A stretch of 64,000 bases of DNA from positions 18,496-82,495 of the forward strand of contig NZ_FONY01000026.1 in assembly GCF_900113045.1 (NCBI RefSeq), read 5' to 3'. Origin of the DNA: Thermoflexibacter ruber. GTDB taxonomy: Bacteria > Bacteroidota > Bacteroidia > Cytophagales > Thermoflexibacteraceae. A program made the translations under genes and the position numbers. Shown here piece after piece: positions 9,210 to 18,293 of the stretch. How positions within the stretch are numbered: position 1 is the first letter of the stretch; each line of letters starts with the position of its first letter. The notes under the pieces were generated by a model. That model searched no databases. It saw only the letters and a program-made list of their open reading frames with translations, and was not told where the DNA came from.

Positions 9210-9596
9210 ATGATGGAAGATTTTTACAACCCTCCAGACCATTTTATACCCGAGATACGTTTTAAAGCAGCTACTGGTGAACTGAATATTTCTGGTGAGT
9301 CTTTCCACGAATATTCTGTAGAGTTTTACCAGCCTGTTTTTGACTGGCTTCATAGGTTCTTAGAAATTCCTAACAAAACAATCACTATGAATTTTAAGAT
9401 GACCTATTTTAACACCAATACTTCGCGCCGCTTTTTAGAAATATTTGATTTATTAGAAGATTATGAAAAAAATAAGGGTGGGCGTGTAACGGTAAACTGG
9501 TACTATAAGGCTCATGATGTAGATATGAAAGAGAGTGGAGAAGAATACATGGCAGATACTAACCTGACAATCAACTTGATTCCCTACGTAAGTTAG
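9210..9596 (+). CDS. siaC: SiaC family regulatory phosphoprotein (DUF1987)
   Basis: The 128-residue protein matches SiaC/DUF1987 in length and in its conserved blocks: the EIRFKAATGELNISGES opening, the FYQPVFDWL helix and the YFNTNTSRRF strand-helix junction (66-75). The Thr/Ser cluster in that junction corresponds to the region phosphorylated in Pseudomonas SiaC. It starts 5 nt after siaB, so the kinase and its substrate are almost certainly co-translated. SiaC works by partner switching, but its effector here is not encoded nearby. A hairpin terminator follows, so the operon ends here. Confidence 0.85.
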   Translation: MMEDFYNPPDHFIPEIRFKAATGELNISGESFHEYSVEFYQPVFDWLHRFLEIPNKTITMNFKMTYFNTNTSRRFLEIFDLLEDYEKNKGGRVTVNWYYKAHDVDMKESGEEYMADTNLTINLIPYVS

Positions 9597-9619
9597 TATA
9601 TATCATTTCCCAATCACAG

Positions 9620-9652
9620 GCAAGGTCTATTAGGCTTTGCTTTTTGTTTTTT
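9620..9652 (+). terminator. Intrinsic terminator after siaC
   Basis: An 8-bp stem (9620-9627 with 9633-9640, including G-U pairs) is followed by a T-rich tract, closing the siaB-siaC operon. Confidence 0.65.
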
Positions 9653-9827
9653 GCAAATTATCCTACATTTTTCGTATTTCTTTTTTTCTTGCTTTGATAT
9701 TTTGCATTAAAAATTTCTTTACTTTGGCGACAAAATCAATTCACATTATCTAACCTATATCTTCATCTCATATTTGTTTTTTATTTTATCTATTTTATTT
9801 CATTTACCAATTAATTATCAGTATTTT

Positions 9828-12395
9828 ATGAAAAAACGACTTAAACTAAGTGCGATACTATTTTCTTTGTTTGCTTGCTTTGTTCTTGCAAAATCAGAAA
9901 ATATTTTTGCTCAAAGACGAGGACAAGATGCCGACAAGCCAGCTACGACTACCTCTACCACCACTACCCCGCCTCCACCTGCCAAAGGAGGTATCAAGCC
10001 CTACAAAGAGGTCATCACCAGTAAGGCTATTACCAGCAAAGGTTTGATGACGGTTCACAAAGTAGAGGATAAGTGGTATTTTGAACTTCCTGATAGTGTA
10101 TTTGAGCGAGAAATCATGGCTATTACGCGCTATACCCGAGTACCTGCTGGTGGGGGCAGATACGGAGGCGAAGAGGAAAATAGGCAGGTAATCAAATGGG
10201 AGAAAGCGCCTGACAATAAGATATTTTTGCGTTCTATCACTTATGTATTTGTCAGCCCTGATAGTACTAAGCCAATTTTCAAGGCAGTCAAAAACTCTAC
10301 CGCAGACCCCATCATTGGTTCTTTTGAAATCAAAGCTATTCGCAAAGATACTTCGGTGGTGATAGACGTTTCGGATTATTTCAAAGGAGATAACCAAGTA
10401 TTTTCACTTAGCCCGTTTAGGAAGCAACTTTTCAAAATCTCTTCGTTCCAAGCTGACCGCTCCTATATCCAAAGCATCAAAAGCTATCCTATCAATACAG
10501 AAATTCGTACAGTAAAAACTTTTGCCACCCAAGCTCCACCGCTTACTCCTCCGCCAGTCCCACAACCGGGAGTATATATCCCTGCAGGTTTAGATGCAGG
10601 AGTAATTACGATAGAAATGAATACTTCTATGATTGCCTTACCCAAAGTGCCTATGCGTAAGCGTTATTTTGACCCCAGAGTAGGCTATTTTGCCAATGGC
10701 TACGGTACTTTTGAGGAAGAATCCCAAAAAGCAGACGAGGAGGTTTTTGCTGTAAGGTGGAGATTAGAGCCTAAAAATGCAGAAGATGCTCAAAGACAAA
10801 AAAGAGGCGAACTCATAGAACCCGCCAAACCTATCGTGTTTTACATAGACCCTGCCACCCCAGAGAGATGGAGAAAATATTTGAAGCAAGGCGTAGACGA
10901 TTGGCAAGTAGCTTTTGAGAAAGCAGGTTGGAAAAATGCTATTCGTGGCGAATATTGGGACGAGAAAGACACCACCAAAAGTCTGGAAGATGCTCGCTTT
11001 TCTGTCATTCGCTACTTTGCCTCTGATATACAAAATGCTTACGGTCCTAACGTACATGACCCCCGTACAGGTGAAATTTTAGAAAGCCATATCGGCTGGT
11101 ATCACAACGTCATGCGTCTGCTAAGAAATTGGTACATGATTCAAACTGCGGCTGTCGACCCACGAGCGCGCAACAAAAAGTTTGATGATGCACTTATGGG
11201 AGAGCTTGTTCGCTTTGTTTCTTCTCACGAAGTAGGGCATACGCTTGGGCTAAGGCACAATATGGGGGCAAGCTCGGCTACGCCTGTGGAAAAACTCAGA
11301 GATAAGGAGTTTATCAAGCAAAATGGACATACTTCTTCTATCATGGATTATGCGCGTTTTAACTACGTAGCCCAGCCAGAGGATGGCATTACAGACCTAT
11401 TCCCAAGAATTGGCGACTACGATATTTGGGCGATTGAGTGGGGCTACAAGTACTTTGCTGATGCCAAAAGTGCAGAAGAAGAAAAAAAATTACTTAACAG
11501 CATTACCAAAGAAAAAGTAAAAAATCCTCGCTTGGCTTTTGGCTCGGAAGTAAGTCCACACGACCCCCGCTATCAGACGGAAGACTTAGGGGACGATGCT
11601 ATGAAAGCCTCCGAATATGGTATTAAAAATCTAAAACGCATTTTACCAAACTTACCTGCTTGGTCAAAAGAAGACGGGGAAAGCTATACGGAATTAGTAG
11701 AACTCTATGACAACGTAGTAGGGCAATTCCGCCGCTATGTAGGTCATGTAGCAAAAAATGTAGGTGGGATTTATGACACACCTAAAACCTATGATATGCA
11801 AGGTGATGTCTATGAGGTAGTTCCCAAAGCCAAGCAAAAAGAGGCAATCGCTTTCCTCAACAAACATCTTTTTGAAACGCCTACTTGGTTGCTTGACCCA
11901 AATGTACTCAACAAAATTCGCCCTGAGCAAGGCATAGAAGCGATTAAAAGTATGCAAGATTTTGCACTAAGTAACTTGCTTTCAGGAGATAAGATGATAC
12001 GCCTCATGGAAACAGGGGGAAAAAATGCAGCGAACTATAACTTAGATGAACTCATGACGGATTTGCGCACAGGAATATGGTCAGAGCTGAGAACTAAAAA
12101 GCCTATAGACATTCACCGCCGTAACTTGCAAAAGGTTTTTGTAGAAAAGGTAATTGCAGCACTGAATCCTACTCAGCCCGCTACCTTAGCCTATGTGCCT
12201 GTGGGAGGAGCGTATGGTTTTAATACGCGTAGAGTAGATTTGAAAACTACCGACTTGCCTTCTATTGCTCGTGGACATTTAGAGGCATTGCTTGGAGAAA
12301 TTAGGGCTTCGCTTCCTCTGATAACTGACAAAATGAGCCGCTATCACTTGCAAGATGTAGTTAAACGCATAGACAATGCACTGAATCCTAAATAG
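9828..12395 (+). CDS. Exported zinc-dependent metalloprotease (DUF5117/DUF5118 type)
   Basis: The 855-residue protein has a signal peptide (KKRLKLSAILFSLFACFVLA), a low-complexity Thr/Pro linker, the DUF5118/DUF5117 region (KVEDKWYFELPDSVFEREIM), and a metzincin-like catalytic centre HEVGHTLGLRHN with zinc ligands His 467, 471 and 477, followed by a Met-turn candidate SIMDYARF. It is a large periplasmic or surface protease common in Bacteroidota; substrates are unknown. ATG 9828 is chosen over an in-frame ATG at 9774 because the signal peptide begins there. It is transcribed alone, with a strong terminator behind it. Confidence 0.9.
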   Translation: MKKRLKLSAILFSLFACFVLAKSENIFAQRRGQDADKPATTTSTTTTPPPPAKGGIKPYKEVITSKAITSKGLMTVHKVEDKWYFELPDSVFEREIMAITRYTRVPAGGGRYGGEEENRQVIKWEKAPDNKIFLRSITYVFVSPDSTKPIFKAVKNSTADPIIGSFEIKAIRKDTSVVIDVSDYFKGDNQVFSLSPFRKQLFKISSFQADRSYIQSIKSYPINTEIRTVKTFATQAPPLTPPPVPQPGVYIPAGLDAGVITIEMNTSMIALPKVPMRKRYFDPRVGYFANGYGTFEEESQKADEEVFAVRWRLEPKNAEDAQRQKRGELIEPAKPIVFYIDPATPERWRKYLKQGVDDWQVAFEKAGWKNAIRGEYWDEKDTTKSLEDARFSVIRYFASDIQNAYGPNVHDPRTGEILESHIGWYHNVMRLLRNWYMIQTAAVDPRARNKKFDDALMGELVRFVSSHEVGHTLGLRHNMGASSATPVEKLRDKEFIKQNGHTSSIMDYARFNYVAQPEDGITDLFPRIGDYDIWAIEWGYKYFADAKSAEEEKKLLNSITKEKVKNPRLAFGSEVSPHDPRYQTEDLGDDAMKASEYGIKNLKRILPNLPAWSKEDGESYTELVELYDNVVGQFRRYVGHVAKNVGGIYDTPKTYDMQGDVYEVVPKAKQKEAIAFLNKHLFETPTWLLDPNVLNKIRPEQGIEAIKSMQDFALSNLLSGDKMIRLMETGGKNAANYNLDELMTDLRTGIWSELRTKKPIDIHRRNLQKVFVEKVIAALNPTQPATLAYVPVGGAYGFNTRRVDLKTTDLPSIARGHLEALLGEIRASLPLITDKMSRYHLQDVVKRIDNALNPK

Positions 12396-12420
12396 TAGCA
12401 AATTGATAGTATAAAAAATC

Positions 12421-12464
12421 ATCAAAAGCTATTCTATTTAAGCATGGAATAGCTTTTGATTTTT
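12421..12464 (+). terminator. Intrinsic terminator after the metalloprotease gene
   Basis: A perfect 14-bp stem (12421-12434 with 12447-12460) is followed by TTTT, 26 nt after the stop codon. Confidence 0.85.
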
Positions 12465-12630
12465 CGTTGTAATTCCCTCCTCAGTTCCATTTGACACCAT
12501 CGCTCAATATTTTTTATTCAAACAGTGATTTATATCATTTTTACTTATCATTCAATCGCTTAAAATTGTATAAAAAATTTTAATTTTAACAAGTTCATAA
12601 TAAGCAAGGTAAATCTAAATTTCAAAAATC

Positions 12631-14475
12631 ATGCTCGTATCAAAATATCCTAACAATCTAAGCCACCAAGAAATCATTGCTTGGGTGCAGCAAACTGCCG
12701 AGTATTGTCAACCTAAAGAAGTATATTGGTGTGATGGCTCTGAGCAAGAATATCAGCAAATGTGTCAAAAATTGGTTGATAAAGGTACTTTTATCAAACT
12801 CAATGAACAGAAAAGACCCAATAGCTACGCCTGCTTTTCTGACCCAAGCGATGTAGCACGCGTAGAAGATAAAACTTTTATATGTAGCTTACGAAAACAA
12901 GATGCAGGTCCGACCAACAACTGGGTTGCTCCTAAACAAATGAAAGCAACCCTGCAAGCACTCTTTAAGGATTGCATGAAAGGACGCACTATGTATGTCA
13001 TTCCTTTTAGTATGGGTCCCATAGGCTCGCCTTTGGCAAAAATCGGCATTCAAATTACTGACTCTGAGTACGTAGTTGTAAATATGAAAATTATGACTCG
13101 CATGAGTCCAAAGATATGGGATATTTTAGGGACAAGTGGAGATTTTGTGAAGTGCTTACATTCGGTAGGTGCGCCTCTCCAAGAGGGACAGCAAGATGCT
13201 AAGTGGCCTTGTAATCCTACGGTCAAATACATTGTTCACTTTCCAGAGGAGCGTGCTATCGTTTCTTATGGCTCAGGCTATGGAGGAAATGCTCTTTTAG
13301 GCAAAAAATGCTTGGCTTTGCGTATCGCATCTGCTATAGGAAGGGAAGAAGGGTGGTTAGCAGAACACATGCTCATCTTAGGTGTCAAAAGCCCTCAGGG
13401 AGAGAAAACTTATGTTGCTGCTGCTTTCCCAAGTGCTTGCGGAAAGACAAACTTTGCTATGCTCATACCTCCAAAAGAGATGGAAGGCTGGGAAATAACT
13501 ACCGTAGGGGACGATATCGCTTGGATACACCCAGACGAGGAAGGTAACTTATATGCGATTAATCCTGAGGCAGGTTATTTTGGCGTTGCACCCGGCACCA
13601 ATGAGAAAACTAATCCTAATGCGATGGCAACTATCGCTAAAAATACCATTTTTACTAATGTAGGCATTACGCCCGACGGCGATGTGTGGTGGGAAGGCAT
13701 GAGCAAAGAAGCCCCTGAAGGTTTGATAGATTGGACAGGTAAACCCTATGACCCTAAAAGCGGAAAGCCTGCTGCACACCCCAACGCCCGCTTTACTACA
13801 CCTGCTTCCCAATGCCCAAGCATAGACCCCGACTGGGAAAACCCTAACGGAGTACTGATTAGTGCATTTATTTTTGGAGGTAGGCGAAGCACTACTATAC
13901 CTCTTGTTTATCAGGCATTTAATTGGAATTTTGGTGTTTACTTAGCCTCTACTATGGGTTCTGAAATGACTGCGGCTGCCTTTGGTGAGATTGGCAAAGT
14001 GCGTCGCGACCCTTTTGCAATGTTGCCTTTTTGTGGGTATCACATGGCAGATTATTTCAATCATTGGCTGCAACTGGGACGCAATCTCAAACGCCCTCCA
14101 CGTATTTTTGGAGTCAATTGGTTTAGAAAACACAAAGACGGCAAATTTTTATGGAACGGCTTTGGGGACAACATGCGCATACTCAAATGGGTGATAGACC
14201 GCGTCAAAGGGAGAGCATCTGCCCAAGAAAGTGCCATAGGTTGGATGCCTCTATACGAGGACATAGATTGGAGAGGCTATGAGTTTAGCCGTGAGGATTT
14301 TGAGAAAATCAATAGCATAGATAACGAAGCATGGAAAGCTGAACTATTGGCTCATGAAGAGCTTTTTGAAAAAATGTATGACAAATTGCCAAAGGAATAT
14401 GTAGCTATGCGCGAATTGTTACTTTCGGCTTTATGGCGTTCTCCTGAGAAAACAGAATTAGCAGGCGAGGTATAA
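12631..14475 (+). CDS. pckG: Phosphoenolpyruvate carboxykinase (GTP)
   Basis: The 614-residue enzyme converts oxaloacetate and GTP to phosphoenolpyruvate, CO2 and GDP, the entry step of gluconeogenesis. The GTP-type P-loop with its reactive cysteine is visible as [12 protein letters not shown] (near residue 270), followed by [10 protein letters not shown], and [12 protein letters not shown] further on. The length is typical of the GTP form rather than the ~530-residue ATP form. The gene stands alone, about 165 bp after the terminator of the protease gene, and converges on the next gene with a 17-bp gap. The upstream region shows no clear TAnnTTTG box. Confidence 0.96.
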   Translation: MLVSKYPNNLSHQEIIAWVQQTAEYCQPKEVYWCDGSEQEYQQMCQKLVDKGTFIKLNEQKRPNSYACFSDPSDVARVEDKTFICSLRKQDAGPTNNWVAPKQMKATLQALFKDCMKGRTMYVIPFSMGPIGSPLAKIGIQITDSEYVVVNMKIMTRMSPKIWDILGTSGDFVKCLHSVGAPLQEGQQDAKWPCNPTVKYIVHFPEERAIVSYGSGYGGNALLGKKCLALRIASAIGREEGWLAEHMLILGVKSPQGEKTYVAAAFPSACGKTNFAMLIPPKEMEGWEITTVGDDIAWIHPDEEGNLYAINPEAGYFGVAPGTNEKTNPNAMATIAKNTIFTNVGITPDGDVWWEGMSKEAPEGLIDWTGKPYDPKSGKPAAHPNARFTTPASQCPSIDPDWENPNGVLISAFIFGGRRSTTIPLVYQAFNWNFGVYLASTMGSEMTAAAFGEIGKVRRDPFAMLPFCGYHMADYFNHWLQLGRNLKRPPRIFGVNWFRKHKDGKFLWNGFGDNMRILKWVIDRVKGRASAQESAIGWMPLYEDIDWRGYEFSREDFEKINSIDNEAWKAELLAHEELFEKMYDKLPKEYVAMRELLLSALWRSPEKTELAGEV

Positions 14476-14492
14476 AATACGAATAGCAGGTT

Positions 14493-15494
14493 TCAATTTG
14501 AAATTACGGGCTTAGAGGCACTCAAGTCAAAAGAGATTTCCGTGCCTTTGCCCTGCTCGCTCCAGATTTGGATGGGGCTTTGATGTAGGTCAAGGATAGC
14601 TTTGGCGGTAATCATGCCCAAACCCAAGCCACTCTCGTTGGCTGTGCCTTTTTGTGTACTTTTGCGACTTGGATTGAATAGGTTTTGGATTTTAGCCTTT
14701 CCCATACCTATTCCTGTGTCTTTTATATGCACGCTTATCTTGCTGTCAATTACCTTTGCACCCAGCACGACTGCATCGCCTTTTCTACAAAACTTTACTG
14801 CATTGGACACAAAGTTGCTAATCGCTTGCTGAATCATGCGTTTATCGCCCTGAGCGAGAGGCATATTAGCTTCATGGATTTCCTTAGATATACTGACTCC
14901 TTTTTGTATGGCTTGTTTTTCGTAAAATGCAAGGACTTCATCTATAACTTTTTGTATGTCAAAGTCATCTATTTTCAAAGAAAAATTTTTGACTTGTAGG
15001 CTTGACCATTCTAATAAGTTACTCATCTGAAAAAGCAACTTCTCCATTTGCAGATTGAGATAGCTTACAGATTCAGAAACCAATGGATTCTCAATATTTT
15101 CCACATCTAATTGGACTAAATCAATCATGCTTTTTAGGCTTTTGAGAGGGCTTCCCAAATCAAAAGAGATGATGCTATAGAGTTTATCTAATTGTTCTTT
15201 CAGGTCTTGTACTTGTTTTTGACTATCTGCTAAGTGCTGAAAAACGTGCTTTTGCCCATTAATCGCACCTTCCATATCTAAAAGATATTTAGACAGTAAG
15301 TTTTCATCTTCTATTTGTCTAATCAGTTCTATAAGTTGAGATTGAAGCATATCACTTTGATTTTGTTTATAGACTTTTTCCCGAAGTTCAAACGGATAAA
15401 TCATCTCGAGGGGCTTACCCTTGAAATCAAACTTCCGTAAGACTCCTAAGCACTTGTGCCAACAAAGATAACACATTTTCGCCTTTGCAAGCAT
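14493..15494 (-). CDS. Histidine-kinase-like protein lacking the phospho-accepting His
   Basis: The 333-residue soluble protein has a helical N-terminal part, a coiled-coil DHp-like helix and a complete HATPase domain: N-box (NFVSNAVKFCRKGD), G1 DTGIGMG, G2 ESGLGLGMI. In the DHp helix the usual SHDLRSPL is SFDLGSPL, with Phe 111 at the His position and Gly for Arg. ATP binding looks intact, but autophosphorylation at this site is impossible. The first 30 residues contain three Cys (8, 11, 15) and may be untranslated if the real start is Met 31 (15404). No regulator gene is adjacent. It may be a signalling pseudokinase. Confidence 0.75.
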   Translation of the reverse strand: MLAKAKMCYLCWHKCLGVLRKFDFKGKPLEMIYPFELREKVYKQNQSDMLQSQLIELIRQIEDENLLSKYLLDMEGAINGQKHVFQHLADSQKQVQDLKEQLDKLYSIISFDLGSPLKSLKSMIDLVQLDVENIENPLVSESVSYLNLQMEKLLFQMSNLLEWSSLQVKNFSLKIDDFDIQKVIDEVLAFYEKQAIQKGVSISKEIHEANMPLAQGDKRMIQQAISNFVSNAVKFCRKGDAVVLGAKVIDSKISVHIKDTGIGMGKAKIQNLFNPSRKSTQKGTANESGLGLGMITAKAILDLHQSPIQIWSEQGKGTEISFDLSASKPVISN

Positions 15495-15872
15495 ATTATA
15501 GAAGGTTTCAGGAAAACGGAATAAGATTTTGTAAAATGTATGAATTTAGTTTTTTGTACCTCATGACCGCTATTAGGTTTGCTTTTGGCAATAAATGTTA
15601 AAAAGGTAACAGATAAGGCTTTTTTGCATAAAATTCCTTAGATTTACTTTCATTTATGTCCAAAAGGCAAATGCCATCTGTGATAATCCTTGGACTGAAG
15701 TAAAATCTTTACAGTTAAGATGGTATTAACTAAGTGCCTTTACTTACATCAGCAAGTATATAAATAAAAAATACACATTCATTTCAACTCATAGCAAACA
15801 AGCAAGCATGTTTTTAGTTATAGTGTTATCTTAACCAAGTTGCCAAAATAGAATCTTAATCACCATTTCCTT
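15495..15872. other. 378-bp divergent spacer with possible crtB promoter and structured leader
   Basis: The spacer separates the leftward kinase-like gene from rightward crtB. TAGGTTTG (15574-15581) fits the TAnnTTTG box and has TTTG 17 nt upstream (15553-15556), giving a possible promoter with a ~290-nt leader. The leader can fold: GTCC(aaaa)GG at 15658-15667 pairs with CCTTGGAC at 15688-15695, and GGC/GCC can pair inside (15666-15675). I do not recognise a riboswitch class. Confidence 0.35.
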
Positions 15873-16709
15873 ATGATGGAACTTTTTAACCTAACTACTT
15901 TCAAGTGTAGTGAAATTGTTACTAAAAGTTATAGCACCTCTTTCTCTTTAGGAATCAGGATGTTTGACCGTAAGTTACATGCACCTATTTACGGGATATA
16001 CGGTTTTGTTCGCTATGCTGATGAAATTGTAGATACCTTTCATGGCTACAACAAGAAAAGACTGTTGGACGATTTCAAAAAAGATACTTTCCAAGCCATA
16101 GAGGACAAGATTAGCCTCAATCCTATTCTGCACTCTTTCCAAATAGTAGTAAATAAATATAATATTGAACATGAGTTAATTACTGCTTTTTTGCATAGTA
16201 TGGAAATGGATTTGTACTTCAATGAGTACAATCAAACGCATTACGAGGAGTACATTTACGGCTCTGCAGAAGTAGTCGGGTTGATGTGTTTACGAGTATT
16301 CTGTGAAGGCAACGAAGAAGCCTATCAGCGTTTGAAGCCTGCGGCGCGTAGTTTAGGTTCTGCGTTTCAAAAAGTAAACTTTTTGAGAGATATGAAAAGT
16401 GATTATTTTGAAAGAGGACGTACTTACTTCCCCAATGTAGATTTCAAGAGATTTGACTACCAAGCAAAAAAAGAAATAGAAGCAGACATTCAGCGAGATT
16501 TTGACCATGCCTATACAGGTATCTTGCAGTTGCCTAAATCGGCTCGCTTAGGGGTTTATTTGGCTTACATCTATTACTTAAAACTATTTAGAAAAATACA
16601 AGAAACCGCTCCTACCAAAGTAATGAATGAGCGCATCAGAGTTCCTGATACAAAAAAGTTTACGCTTTTGGTCAAGAGCTATGTTAAACATCAACTTAAC
16701 TACATCTAA
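15873..16709 (+). CDS. crtB: Phytoene/squalene synthase family protein
   Basis: The 278-residue prenyl synthase condenses two geranylgeranyl diphosphates to phytoene, the first committed step of carotenoid synthesis. Both Asp-rich motifs that bind the diphosphate magnesium ions are visible: YADEIVD near residue 48 and RDMKSDYFERGRTYFP near residue 170. The length matches Bacteroidota CrtB. No crtI or crtZ follows; instead a 164-residue gene begins 3 nt after the stop. The start could equally be the second of two adjacent ATGs (15873/15876). Confidence 0.9.
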   Translation: MMELFNLTTFKCSEIVTKSYSTSFSLGIRMFDRKLHAPIYGIYGFVRYADEIVDTFHGYNKKRLLDDFKKDTFQAIEDKISLNPILHSFQIVVNKYNIEHELITAFLHSMEMDLYFNEYNQTHYEEYIYGSAEVVGLMCLRVFCEGNEEAYQRLKPAARSLGSAFQKVNFLRDMKSDYFERGRTYFPNVDFKRFDYQAKKEIEADIQRDFDHAYTGILQLPKSARLGVYLAYIYYLKLFRKIQETAPTKVMNERIRVPDTKKFTLLVKSYVKHQLNYI

Positions 16710-16712
16710 AGT

Positions 16713-17207
16713 ATGCCTTTACCGCAACTTGTGAAAAATGGAGAAATCGATATTAGCATTTTGCGAAAGGAGTACTTAAAAGCAGTAGAAGATAGCAAAG
16801 GCATTGATTTCTTACTTCATACGCTCAAGAAAGTAAATTCTCAAAATGGGTTGGTAGTAGCTTATCAAGCCTGTTTAGAAACTCTAAAAGCAAAATCTCT
16901 GTGGAATCCTTTAGAAAAATTAGCCCTTGCCAAGCAGTCCCAAGACACTTTTGCAAGAGCAGTTGCACTCAATCCACATCATTTAGAAATCCGATTTTTA
17001 CGTTACTCTATCCAACTCTCTCTCCCTTCGTACCTATATTTGAGCAATCATTTGGAAGAGGACAAACAAGTAATTTTAAGTCTTTTGCAAAAAAAAGATT
17101 TCCAAGACATAGACAAGGAAAGTTTGCAAATCATCACAGATTTTCTCCTTCGTCAAGGGCAACTGCAAGCCTCTGAAAAAGAAATAGTGCAAAAACTTTC
17201 CTTGTGA
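16713..17207 (+). CDS. Conserved protein of unknown function, linked to crtB
   Basis: The 164-residue, soluble, largely helical protein has no signal peptide. It has a TPR-like core in which NPHHLEIRFLRYSIQ is the most distinctive segment, followed by acidic and lysine-rich helices. It starts 3 nt after crtB, so the two are almost certainly translationally linked. I have seen similar helical proteins near phytoene synthase genes in Bacteroidota, but I cannot assign a function. It converges on the next gene with a 17-bp gap. Confidence 0.65.
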   Translation: MPLPQLVKNGEIDISILRKEYLKAVEDSKGIDFLLHTLKKVNSQNGLVVAYQACLETLKAKSLWNPLEKLALAKQSQDTFARAVALNPHHLEIRFLRYSIQLSLPSYLYLSNHLEEDKQVILSLLQKKDFQDIDKESLQIITDFLLRQGQLQASEKEIVQKLSL

Positions 17208-17224
17208 GATAAGAGATGGGTTAA

Positions 17225-18082
17225 TTAATACTTCAACTTTTTCAAATAATCAAAACTCATTTTAATACTCTCCAGCGGAGGGCGTTTGCAAACATCTTGC
17301 TCTACAAAAAAGTGCTTCATGCCCGCTTTGCCCGCATTTTGAAAAATCTTTTTAAAATCAATCACTCCTTGTCCTACTTCTGTAAATTCTTTTTTCTCCG
17401 TCTTGTCCATGTCTTTGACGTGCCAAAGAGCAAATCTATTAGGATATTTCTCAAAATAAGCAACTGGGTCTTGCCCTGCCTTCACTGTCCAGAAAATATC
17501 CATTTCCATGGTCATTAGGTCGTTGGGAATATTCTGTAACAGATAGTCAAATAGCATCTGCCCTTCGACAAGGTCAAACTCAAAGGCGTGGTTGTGGTAA
17601 GCAAATTGGATTCCTGCCTTTTTGCAGGCTTCGCCCGTTTTTGAGAAAAGCTCAACCAAAGTTTTGAAGTCATCTAAACTTTTACGTTCTTGAGGAGCAG
17701 TAAAAGGGCAAACGATAAATTTTTGACCAATGGTGGCAGAGGCTTCTATCATCTCATTTAAGCCATTTTTCAAAACAGCAGTACTTACGTGTCCGCTGAT
17801 AGCTTTTAGCCCGTTATCACCTAAGAGTTTTCTGAACTCCGCAGGTGTTTTCCCATAAAACTTGCCTTCTCTATATCCTGCCAGCTCTACTTCCTTATAG
17901 CCGATAGCAGCCACCTTTTGCAAGGTAGCAGTTGGGTCTTTGTCCATATCAGACCTGACTGTATAGAGTTGAACTCCTTGAGTTTTGATGCGAGCCGCTT
18001 GCATAGCTTGTGGCAAGAGAGCCATTGCAGTAGCACCAACTAATGATTTTTTTAAAAAAGTTCTACGATTTTCCATTTTCAT
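17225..18082 (-). CDS. Tat-exported sugar phosphate isomerase/epimerase-like protein
   Basis: The 285-residue TIM-barrel protein belongs to the xylose-isomerase-like/AP endonuclease 2 superfamily, with the typical pattern of metal-ligand Glu, His and Asp residues: ELAGYREG, AYHNHAFEFD, MEMDIFW, WHVKDMD and a final EQD. Its N-terminus, NRRTFLKKSLVGATAMA, is a twin-arginine signal, so it should be exported folded through the Tat system, one component of which is encoded at 6730. Substrates of these exported paralogues are generally unknown; sugar epimerisation or lyase chemistry is likely. Confidence 0.85.
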   Translation of the reverse strand: MKMENRRTFLKKSLVGATAMALLPQAMQAARIKTQGVQLYTVRSDMDKDPTATLQKVAAIGYKEVELAGYREGKFYGKTPAEFRKLLGDNGLKAISGHVSTAVLKNGLNEMIEASATIGQKFIVCPFTAPQERKSLDDFKTLVELFSKTGEACKKAGIQFAYHNHAFEFDLVEGQMLFDYLLQNIPNDLMTMEMDIFWTVKAGQDPVAYFEKYPNRFALWHVKDMDKTEKKEFTEVGQGVIDFKKIFQNAGKAGMKHFFVEQDVCKRPPLESIKMSFDYLKKLKY

Positions 18083-18293
18083 CGTTATTATGAGTAAACT
18101 AAAAATAGTACAGTAAAAGTGAGGTATTGATATGTATTATGGTATGAAAATTATTACTTTTTTGTAAAAAAATATGTTTGTCTAAATGATTTTTTTGCAA
18201 AATCCTGAGATTTTATTTTATTTAAGACTGATTCTTTGTTAGTTATGATTTTTTACGTATTTTCACAAAAATTATTTTAATCAACCAATTTTT

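Noticed and set aside
15404..15494. Metal-binding CxxC motif at the N-terminus of the histidine-kinase-like protein
   Set aside because: The Cys residues (8, 11, 15) precede a plausible start at Met 31 and lie in sequence without kinase-family similarity, so they may not be translated.
15640..15700. Riboswitch upstream of crtB
   Set aside because: The leader can fold (15658-15695), but I see no core of a known riboswitch class and no consistent terminator or start-masking element.
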